From Hippopus hippopus (lineage: Eukaryota; Mollusca; Bivalvia; Cardiida; Cardiidae), in NCBI GenBank assembly GCA_946811185.2, contig OX328096.1, forward strand, positions 40,996,252 through 41,060,251: a stretch of DNA of 64,000 nt, given 5' to 3'. Shown in pieces: positions 40,948 to 52,900 of this stretch; positions within the stretch are counted from its first letter, which is position 1, and each line of letters starts with the position of its first letter. The notes beneath the pieces are model-generated. The model ran no database searches and was not told where the DNA came from. It was given only the letters and a program-made list of their open reading frames with translations. The position numbers and the translations under genes were made by a program.

Positions 40948-43900
40948 GTACATAACTGAGTGTTTCTATGAGGCGGTCTCTCTTGTTGCATTTAGCAGTG
41001 CTCTTCTTCCCCTAACCAGTGAATTTTATTTAACTCTTTACCACACCATAAAAATGTAGACTTGTCCAAATTGAAAGCATTTGCAGGTGAAAATTTACAT
41101 ATGCCTCAAATGATGGAATTTGTCTTTGATATGGTTAAAAGATACTTTGGGAAAAGGAGAAAAATGCTGGTTACCAGCATTTTCTCCTTTTTCCTGAGTG
41201 TTTCAGAAGGCTTCTTTGTCTGGGTCGTTTAAACTCGGGATTTTGTGGTAAAGGGTTAATGGTACTAATATATCATATGCAATTATCCTATATTTTTCTG
41301 TGCTACAGTGTTTGGTGATTTTGATAATCACGTTATTCTTCTGATTACCTGTTTACCAAACAGTGCCAAGTTTTAATGACATGGTGCAAGAAGGCTTTTG
41401 AAAACTGGTAATCAGCACATTCTTCTCTTTCCACAATATTTTATGCCCTTTGAAATGCAAGTGCTTTAATTTCATCCATATTTGATTCGATGTTACCTTT
41501 GCTTTTAATGTGTGCAAGCCTTTGTCATTTTGTAAAGAGTTAAGTTGTGAACAAAGTCAATGCTTACTGGTAACTGAATATGAGGATTAGTTACCTTTGC
41601 TATTCATACATATAGGCAGTTATTTCAGAAAAACATATATCTGTCTAGGTTTGTGTATACATATTTTCATAACCCTGTACCTAATAATCCTGTGTCTTAT
41701 GACCCTAAGATAGAAGGCTTTTGAAAACATTGCGGGAAAAGGAGAAAATGCTGATTACAAGCATTTTCTCCTTTTTCCTACACTATTACTCTTTCAGAGA
41801 CAAATTTCATCATTTTAGGCATATTTGTCATCTGAAACAGCTTTGAATATGGACCAGTCCAGATATTTTGTCGTTTATTAAACAGTTGAAGCTTATCTTT
41901 ATTTTCTTATCCGAAGGCTTTTCCTCAAGATGGAAGGATGGTAGCTAAGAGTACATGGCAAGTGGAGATGAAACATTATCCCATAGAACAGGACTGTGCC
42001 ATTGATATCATCCATCAGCTCGAAGAGAATGGTAAGTCAAGTTGGGTAACTCTTTATCAGATAACAAAATTTTGGACTTGTACATGTCACTCTCTTTAAC
42101 TCATTTCCACTCAACAAAAATGTGGACGTGTCCAATCTGAAAGCATTTGCAGACAACAATTCCAATGTGGCTCAAATGAGGGAATTTGTCTCTGATATGA
42201 TAGAAAACATTGTGGAAAAAGGAGGAAATGCTGTTTACCAGCATTTTCTCCTTTCCAACAATGTTTTCGAATGGTTTCTTTCTCAGGGTTGTTAAAACTC
42301 AAGGTTGTATAAAGGGTTAACTGGCTAAACAGACAGGCTTCTTGATCTATTCATCATGAACAAGCTGCATTTATTACCATGAAAATCATAAATCAGAGAA
42401 AAAAAAATTATTAGATAAAGGTGAGAGAAGTGCTATGGATGGTCACATTTGGCTGTTGAAGGTGATCCATAACCAGTCAAATCTGTTTTCTCTTGAAGGT
42501 TTGATTCCAGACACAGAATTCTGTGTCCAAATGGTGGAACTCTTTGGACTACGGTCACATGTGACAAGAAAGCTCCGTAGGAATCATTATTGGGGAAGAA
42601 AGTTTAATAATGCTAACCCATATCAATTGCCCTTTCATCTACCTGATGATCCTATTGAATTAGCTATTCTTGCACTTGAAAAGATGGTGGTCGATGTTCA
42701 GAATGAAATACATGTTTGGGAGGTGAGTCTTCAAATACACGTGAGTGGCACTCTTGGAAAAGGTGTTTAACCCTTTACCACACAATCCTGAATTCTAACG
42801 ACCTTGAGAAGTAGGCCTTTTGAAAACATTGTGGGGAAAAGAGAAAATACTGGTAACCTGCATTTTCTCCTTTTCCCACAATGTTTTCTAGACTTTCTGA
42901 TACAGATCCCATCATTTGTGCCATACATATTTTGTTGTCTGCAAGTAGTTTGAAATTGGACCTGTCTAAAACATTGTCGTTTGGTAAAGATTTAATGAAT
43001 CTTTGTAATGTATTGTAATAAGCAAGTTGTTGCATAATACAAATTCATTTTATCTAAAGACCATCTGAATCATCAGTGATATGCAGAGTGGTCCTTTGAT
43101 AGGCAAAAAATTTACTAACAAAAGGTCTTGACTAAGATCAGCCTGCACAAGCTGACCTGGGTTGATACTTTTTGCAGAATGCATTAACAATATTTTCACA
43201 GAGAATGTATTGTGTATTTATTTCCATACTGTACAGGTGTGTATCTAGGTTGGTATTCTTCATTCTTCATTCATTTTAAATTTTATACCTTTCCATTTGA
43301 TTTGTTGAAATTGAAAAATAGCCATTTAAAGGCGTTTCAGCGAGTTATTTCTAGCACAGAGAATTTTGTGAAATTTGACACAGAGACACTTCAAAGTATA
43401 TTCTTTCAGTATATGAAGAGATAATCAGACCTAACCAGATGAACAAAAAAGTTCTGAGCCCATAAAGAACATAACCCTTCTTTCAAATTACACAAAAACC
43501 CAGTTATTGCAGCAAACATCAGAATTTTGTGAGTAAAGTCTATCATTTCAGCCAAATCATGTTCTGCGTGTTTTAAATTCATAAGAAATCGATTGATCCT
43601 CTCAACTTGATGAGAAATTAATATTTGTTTCAAATTAATGACTCGCTATCGATGTTTCAATAACATCCATAACTGCCAAAAAGATCATTTTAATATAGAA
43701 AGTAAAGACATTATTTGACTTCCAAAAAAATATAGCGCAGAGATTTTTCTTATTTTTCGCAGATATACACATGGGTATATCCTTTATCAAAAAATGCAAA
43801 AAAAATGATAGGTCGCCTAGCTACTTTTCCCATTTTAGGACTCGATTACCTCCCTTGGAACAACGAAAATGACACAAATCACCCAAGATTCAAATTAATA

Positions 43901-46900
43901 AGTAAGATTAATTATTTTCAGCACAAATTTATGTCTTTTTCACAATAAAGATAATATTGCCTTTCCCTGATATATACTCGATTGAACAATGGAATGGGAC
44001 GGCTTTGGAAAACATTTTGGTAAAAAGAGTAATTGCTCATAACAAGCAATTTTGCCTTTCCCCACAATATTTTTACACAAGCGGCATTTCAACTTGCATT
44101 AATACCTTTTTTAAATTTGTCATCTGCAGCTTCTTTCATTTTAGAAGTTCCTATTCAATTCATTTAGGAAAGGGTTAATGCGAAATAGTACATTTTTATG
44201 GATGGAAAAACAATAAAAGTAGAACTGTCCAGGAATTACTTGAAGGCATAAATTACAGATGAATCTTATAGCAAAATGAACCAAGCGATCCCGATTTATA
44301 TCAATATCCAGGAAAGAGACTTTGAAAACACTGAAAAGGAGAATTGCGTGTAGTTTTCTCTTTTTTCTCACACTAAACTTACTATCCAGATAAGTGATGT
44401 CCGAAAAATGTACCTGTTCCATGTCCGCTGTGCGGAACGGTTTACACTTTCATACATTGATCTTTAAAAAAAACTTGTATCTACCACTACTTCCTCCACG
44501 TCTTGCAGCTGAAATCGGCAGTCTGATAATAGTACTACAATCGAACAAAATTACGCGCAAAGAAACAGAAAATGCGCGGAAATGTTGCGCAGTGACAACC
44601 TGATGAAATGTCTTTAATTAGCAGAGACAGAAAACTAGCCATATGATTGGCTGAAATGTTCTGTCTCAGCTAATCAGATGAACAGGCTTTCATTTAGAAA
44701 TTTAGAGAACAACCTTTCCATATGCCACAATGTTTTAAAGTGGTCTACTGCAAGATGAAAGGCTATAACTGCTTGTGTAGTTAACCTTTTATAGTTCCTG
44801 AATACATAAAGGTGGCAAATGGAATGGACTGACATTTTAATACCTTATCACACTGTAATGAACTCTTAACCAATCTTTTTTAAAATGCATTGGTTTATGG
44901 CCTCTTTTTTTACTTTAGCTTTTATACTTTCCTCATTCACTATGGATATCATAATCCAGTGGAATTGTTGAGGTCTGAAGTCAAACTTTGACGAACTTTC
45001 CCTTTTAATCAATGATCACAAACCAGTTGCTGTTTGTCTGCAAGAAACCTTCCTTAAACGGGAGGATGATATCTCTATCAAATACCATTCCATTTACAAT
45101 AAAATCTTTACCGAAGGCGAAAAAGCCAAAGGTGGAGTTTCTATTATTGTTAACAACAACATTCCTCATAAAGTTATCTCTCTTAATACAAACTTGCAAG
45201 CTGTTGCCATCAGATTATCTTTACACATTGCTCTTACACTGTGTTCTTTATATCTGCCCCCGAGCACACCTATCAATGAGACCAATCTGAATGATCTCAT
45301 TTCTCAATTGCCGTCCCCCTATATTCTTGCTGGGGACTTTAATGGTCACAGTGTTATGTGGGGTTGCGATGACACTAACCAGAGAGGTTTACAGTTGGAG
45401 AGCTTCATTTCGAACAACTCTTTGTCTTTCATGAATGATAACAAGTCCAAAACCTACTTACATCCAGCAACTGGATCTTACTCTTCTATTGATTTAACCT
45501 TATGTAGCCCAGTCTTACTTCCCAATTTCACTTGGAAAGTGACTGAGGATTTGTGCGGAAGTGATTACTTCCACATTATCTTTTCATCTACACAACCATC
45601 CAGCAGTGTACGACCGCAGAAATGGAAGCTTTCCAAAGCCAATTGGAATAAATTTGAAACCCTCTGTGAACAGACCATTACACATGACAAATTTAGAGAT
45701 TGCGATGATCCTGCAAAACTTTTTACTTCCCTATCAATTGATGCAGTCCCTCAGACCTCGACAAATCCAAAACGTCCTGACAAGCCTTGATACAATGATG
45801 ATTGTAAACAGGCTGTCAGAAACAGAAAACAAGCCCTTAGAAAGTTTAACCTCAGGCCTACCAAAGAAAATCATAACTTATTCTATATTTCCAGAGCAAA
45901 AGCTCGACGAACCATTAGAGAAAGTAAGCGCAAGGCTTGGAGACAATATGTCTCTAAATTAAATAGTAGAACTACTACTAAAAAAACCTGGGACATGATC
46001 AGAAAGATCAATGGCAAAGGCCAGCCCCCTCTTAGTCACCTTGAAGTTAACAATACTTCGTTGGAATCGCCCCAAGATATAGCTGATGCTCTTGCCGACA
46101 CCTTTTGCAAAAAGTCTTCCTCTGCAAACTATACTGAAAAGTTTCAGAGGAATAAAGCCAGAGAAGAAAAGAAAAAAACTAAATTTCAGTTCTTCTAATT
46201 CAGAGCATTATAATAAACTCTTCACCTTTAAAGAATTAAAATCTGCTCTGAATAAAGCTCACGATTCTTCTCCGGGCCCAGATAAAGTTCATTACCAGTT
46301 TTTAAAACACTTACCTTTTACTTCTCTCTCAGTTTTACTTGATATTTTCAATGATATCTGGCAGTCAGGTGTTTTTCCTTCATCCTGGCGGGAAGCACTA
46401 GTCATTCCAATCCCAAAACCTGGCAAGGATGCCAGTGACCCGGCTAACTATCATCCAATAGCTCTTACAAGTTGTCTCTGCAAGACCTTAGAACATATGG
46501 TCAACGACAGGCTTGTTTGGTTTTTAGAGAAAAACAACCTCATCGTTGATGTACAGAGTGGATTTCGACGCCAACGTGGCACCATAGATCATCTTGTCCG
46601 CTTTGAAACCTTTGTCAGAGAAGCCTTTATTAATAGACAGCATGTAGTATCTGTCTTCTTCGACCTTGAAAGTGCTTACGATACGACTTGGAAATACGGA
46701 ATTCTTAAAGACTTGCATGACTTTGGTCTTCGAGGCTGTCTTCCTCTTTTTATTTCAGCCTTCTTGGATGAACGTCTTTTCCGCGTCCGAGTTGGTAATA
46801 CTGTCTCGGGAGCCCGTGAACAGGAGATGGGTGTACCCCAAGGATGTATTCTCTCTGTTACACTTTTCAGTGTGAAAATAAACAGTATAGTTAAAGCTAT

Positions 46901-49900
46901 CTGTCCTGGTGTAGACTGTTCCCTTTATGTTGATGACTTCGTTATATGCTTCAGATCTCGAAATATGAATATTATTGAGAGACAACTTCAATAGTGTCTC
47001 AACAAGCTCCAAACGTGGTCTGATGAAAATGGCTTCACATTTTCAAAGTCCAAAACTAAGTGCATGCACCTCTGTAATCTACGAGGTGTTCATCCAGAAC
47101 CTGAACTGTATTTGGACAAAACTAAAATCAAAGTCGTTTCTGAGTTTAAATTTCTTGGAGTCATCTTTGACAGAAAGCTTTCCTTCCTTCCTCACATCAC
47201 TGCACTTAAAAAGAAGTGCAAGAAGGCTCTTAATCTTCTAAAGGTTGTGGCCCATTCTGAATGGGGAGCAGACCGTAAAGTCCTCTTGCGGCTTTATCGG
47301 TCTTTAGTTCGCTCCAAATTAGACTATGGATCTATTGTTTACGGATCTGCCTGTAAATCTTACCTGAAAATTCTCGATTCTATACACCACGAAGGTCTGC
47401 GTCTTGTACATGGAGCTTTCAGAACTTCTCCCGTCAATAGTCTCTATGTTGAGGCTAATGAACCTTCTCTTTCTTACAGGAGGGAAAAACTCTTGCTTCA
47501 ATATCTTTTAAAACTGAAGTCCAATCGTTTTAATTCAACTCATAACATTGTTTTTAAACCTCAGTATAAACGTCTTTTTGAAAGGAAACCAAATGTTATT
47601 CCTCCATTTGGTATCCGCATGGAGCCCATTGTAAATAACCTTGGCATAGACACTGAGTGTATTGCCGACTATAAAATCTCTGAAATCCCTCCATGGACAC
47701 TAAACAGTGCAGAATTCAGATTTGACCTTGCATCTGACAAAAAGTCTATCACGGATAGAACTGTGTTTCATGCTAGATACAACGAGATAAAGGAGCATTA
47801 TTTTTCCTTCAAACCCATCTATACAGTTGGATCTAAAGAAGGAAATTCTGTAGCAGCTGCCGCTGTTTATGGACAAAGGAGCCTAAAGTGCCGCCTTCCA
47901 AACAACTCCTCTATCTTCTCTGCTGAAATTAAAGCAATTGATCTTGCCCTTAATCTAGCTGAATGTTCTAATTCCAACCGTTTCATTATCTTCTCGGACT
48001 CTTTGTCAACATTACAAGCCCTTTCACATCAATGCCTTGAGAATCCCTTAATCTGTAATTTACTCGAAAGGATCTCACAAATTTCTTCTATGAATAGATT
48101 GGTGTTCTGCTGGCTTCCAAGTCATGTAGGCATCAGAGGCAATGAAAATGCCGATAGGTCTGCTAAATCTGCACTTAACCTTCCCATTTCAGATTTTAAA
48201 GTTCCACACACTGATTTTAAATCCTCCGTTTTAAAACATATCCAATCTTCTTGGCAATCCCAGTGGGATGCTGATGTTTTCAATAAACTGCATTCAGTTA
48301 AACCGTCCCTTGGCAAATGGTACCCCGTTTACAGGTCTGTTCGTCGAGAAGAAGTGATAATTGCACGACTTCGAATTGGCCATTCACGCATCACACATTC
48401 CTGGCTCTTGACCAGAGATGATGCCCCTGAATGTATTCCATGCAATGCATCCTTTTCTGTAAAACATATCCTACTAGATTGCATTGGCTTTCAGCCAGTT
48501 CGTTCAAAATATTTCAACGTCAATAGTTTGAAAAATCTTTTTGATTCTGTCAGCATTGAATCTATTATCGCTTTCATAAAGGAGATTGGCATTTACAATA
48601 AACTGTGATATTTACTCTTGCGTTTCTTACCCATCTTTTTACAACATTATTTATTCCTTTAATATTCAATTTGCATCTCCTTAATGGGAGGATTAGCCCT
48701 CTTGGGGGCATCTTATCTCATTGGAGATGGACCTCTTTAATGGGAGTATACTGATCCCATTGGAGGCTCCAATCTTTACCAGTTTTAACACTCATTTCCA
48801 AGGAAAAGCAATATCGTCATTTTTACCTTTTAAAAGTCTTGAGTAGGCAGGGAATACCCAGCCACTCGATATCATATTTTGTGCACATTATAAATGACAC
48901 ATATTTCTACCTTATTTAAAGACTTCTTACTATCAATCCAGCATTTACTTCATACTTTTTTATCACATTCTTAACTCTTATCATTTAAAACTATTGAGTA
49001 GATAGGGATTGCCCTGTGACTCAATAATGCCCTTTATGCATATTAAGATCACTCATAATACTTCTTAATTCAATTCCTTTATTATCATTAATGTATTCAA
49101 ACTTTATTTGGTTTAAACAATTCCACTTTTATTATCTTTTAACACAGATATGCGCGCTAAATGACCAAAGTTGTCGATGCGCCATAAAACAACATTCATT
49201 CATTCATTCCTTATCACACTAGAGGTATGTCATTTGCTGAAAAATGAAAGAAACTAAAAGAAAAAAAAAATTTAATAATATTCGATGAAACAGCTCAAAA
49301 GCATATATATGAATAGTAGAACTTCATCAGTGTTGAGGACATTAATTTGTGGCTTGGTCAGATAAATGATTGGTTTGCCAAGGTGGGTACTGAAATCTTT
49401 ACCAAGTGACAAAACTTTGGACTGGTTCAAATTCTGAACAGGTGGGGTTCAAATTCTGAACAGGTGTATCGGACAAATTTAGCTCAAATAATTAGATTTG
49501 TCTTGGAAAGGTTAGAAAACATTGTGGGAATAGGTGAAAATGCTGGTTACCAGCATTTTCTCCTTTTCCCACACTGTTTTCGAAAGGCCTCATCCTCAGT
49601 CATTAAAACACGAGATTGGTTAGTAAAGAATTAGTCAACATGACTGAAGCATTTGATTATTGATATTATGGCTGTATCTCATACCATCATTTTTACTGAT
49701 CAGCTAGTTTAATATTAGTTTAATCCATAAATGTACACATGCAACTTTGTAAGACTTTGCAGTTCACAGTTTTGGAAAAAATTGTGGAAAAAGGTATAAT
49801 TACTTGTAACAAGTATTTGCGTATTTTTTTCCTCACAGTATTTTCAGATCTTTTGAAAATGGAATTTTCCTTTCTTTCAAGTGTTTGGCCGAGCCCTGGT

Positions 49901-52900
49901 AGGTCAGTCGGTAGGGTACAGGACTTGAGAACAGGAGGTCAAGGGTTCGATCCCCGACTTGGCCAATTTCTTTCCGAGGATTGATGATAGTCATTGCAAC
50001 AGGATTCATTCCTCTCCCACCGCAGATCATTGTTTCGACGATGGTTATGTGGGAAAGCAACCAGTGGCTTGGAAAGAATATTGTGAGGAGTACTGGTAAC
50101 AGAAACTCCAGGAAAGCATGGATAAGTGCACTGGCCGCCGCTATATAACTGAAATAATGTTGAAAACGGTGTAAAACACCATTCAATAAATTCAAGGGTT
50201 TGTCATTTGTGAAATGTTTAATTTTGCTAGGTAAATGTTTGTATTCATGGGTCAAACAAAAATAAAAGATTATTATTTGGATATTTTACTGTTAACAGAC
50301 TAAAAGGCCTGAAGAGACTTTCATAGTGTCAGCACAGAGCTGTAATCAGAGGGATCTTCTCCAAGGTCATGATATGGAGAAACCGGTTTATGTGGAGGGA
50401 GGTTACACGATATGGTTGAGGGATACAGCATTGAAATATTTTGTGTTAAGGGCTGATACAGACCCTGCCCTGTTTCCAGATCCTGTCTTGGATGAAAATG
50501 ATGAAGGTAAAGCAAAGGGATAGATAGGAGAGGTTATCTAATTCATAAAATCATTATTTATTTCTTCTCTGAAAGCTATGTTGTGGCTATTCATAAGAAT
50601 TTTCTTTTTTGAGACAGTTCTAATGAGTGGGCTCAACATAAGTCTCTGAGACATTTCAAACGAGTTGCTGTACTGTAGTTTCTTTGAGACATTTTTAAGG
50701 ATGTGCCATAACACAGGTTTCTTCTAGACATATTGTAGAACTAGAGCTATATTACACTTTGAAGAAGGAAATACTCCTTAACTGTATCTCTGGGTACTAA
50801 AGTGATTTGCCTGAAGTACTCTGTGCAAGTTGGTCAGTAATGTATAAGTTTATTTTTCATTTTCCTCCAAATCTAGAATGGTTATAGAGTAATTATAGTG
50901 TAAAAGTTTTATTTTTATGCTTGGCAAGTATTGTAAATGCTAGCTTAGGGCAGGTGATTGCTTAGTACATATAAATTTCTTTTTATTTGTCATATTTGGG
51001 ATTTAAGTTTTTGGCCTATAAGACAAATAAGTTGCTAAATGGTGGTGGCTACTAAGACAGGTTTGACTGCACTTGTATATTGATGCATGTCTCAGTTGAA
51101 ACAGATGTAAAGGATAAAGCTTTCAGAAAAGCTAGGACACACTGAAATAGGCTTGTTTCATGCTTTGAGTGCCATCAGTCATGTTTTTGTCAAAAGATAG
51201 CCCCTGAAAGCTTGTGAAAGCTTGCTCTATGGCACTCTAAATGATTCTGTATTGCTGTAGTTTAACCTTGTTTCTCTGCTTCTCTTCTTTCTGTACCTGA
51301 GCACAATTTGCTCATAGATGAGTCTATTACATTCTTATAATCTGTTGTCCGTTTTGGGTTGTGCATCGTCTGTCTTCACTACTTGTCTTTTATCAAGCTA
51401 GAATTCACTCTTCTTCCCACGTGTCAATAAACTTTGTCAGTGTACTGTATATATCTTGGTAATATCTGAAACAAGACTGAGTATTGGTCACCATGAAAAA
51501 ATCAAAACAATTCAGCAGGTTGAAACTTTTGGAGGCCATGTAATAATCATAGAAGCTACATTTTTTGCTCAAGTCCAAAGAGAAATGGTGAGCATGATGA
51601 TGTCTTGAAGAAGGTTGAATATGGTTACCATAGTCCAAAATCTAGGTCAATTGGCCATATCTTTGACAAAACTTGTATATGGTCTATAGACAGTATTTCA
51701 AACCCTCTCACTGAACAAAATTTAATCTGGTTAGAATGTCTGTTTGCATGACATTTAAAAGTACGAGGGGTGATCAGAAAGAACGTGGACCAGTGCCTGT
51801 ATCAGAATATTGTTATAAAAAACATCTTGGAATGTTTACTGTTTTTGAAAGTAACCTGCTTTGAATTGTATACACCTATCCATTCTTGATTCTCATGCGC
51901 GAAACACGTGAGCGAGCGCGTCACGTGACATTACTCTCAAAGACCCGGTCATATCGAGGGTTAGTTCCTCTCTGCTCTCGTTGCACGTGCCACACAAAAA
52001 ATCTTTCAAAATAGGAACTAGCCAGAAGTAACAAAGGGTCAGGACTGAATTATAGGGAGAGTTGTCTGGTGTTTCTATGTTTAGTTTTCGCAAAGTTTCC
52101 TGTACAAGTGTGGCTTTGTAAGATAGGGCGTTATCTTGTTGTAAAGTAACATCACACCGCAAGACTTCTGACTGATTTTTGGCATTGTGTTTGTGAAATT
52201 TATTTGAATAATGTGGGCATGAAATTCAGCATTGACTGTAGTTTGTATAGGTACAAGATGATTTAGAAGGAAGAAAGGAGAATGAAAAACATGATGCACG
52301 TAACTTTACCAACTGACTCAGAAAATGTGGCTTTAACAGCAGAAGGCATTGTTGAATTTTTCCATACACTGCTCTGTTGTTTAGATTCAGTCTCATTAAA
52401 GTGTACCAATGTTTCATCGCATGTTACAATACGATAAGTAAAGTTTGACCCCTCTACCTTAATTCAAAGATTGTCTGTAAAAATTTCCTGGGCACTTCCA
52501 TATGAAATGCTAAATGCAGACTTCACGAAATACCGTCGGTCTGCCGGTCATGTCAGGTAAAACTGATAGCAGTCCGATAAATAAGCACCAGAATATAGGA
52601 CTGACTGACCAACAAAATTTAGCGGTACGCTTAACATGAATTTACATACCGTAAAGAGTAAACAAAAACAGTTTTCCCGTTTTAAAACCGAAAGTTCATC
52701 GTAGAAAATTCCCAACTTTATAATCGCAGCATTTCGGATATACATAGGCAATATATCGGTTATGTAAACTAATGTACATCGTTGAACAATCCGAATGACC
52801 ACTTTTATTTTCCCGCTTCTGGGAATTATTCTATTCCGTGATTGGCTAACGTAAATCTGGGTTGCATATCATTAAAATATTAAAATTGCATCCCCGCTCT

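Noticed and set aside
49895..49965. Functional tRNA genes at SINE heads (also near 23490-23561, 61440-61505, 14650-14717, 25890-25950)
   Set aside because: Box A and B are present but acceptor and anticodon stems do not close, and each is followed by a SINE body.
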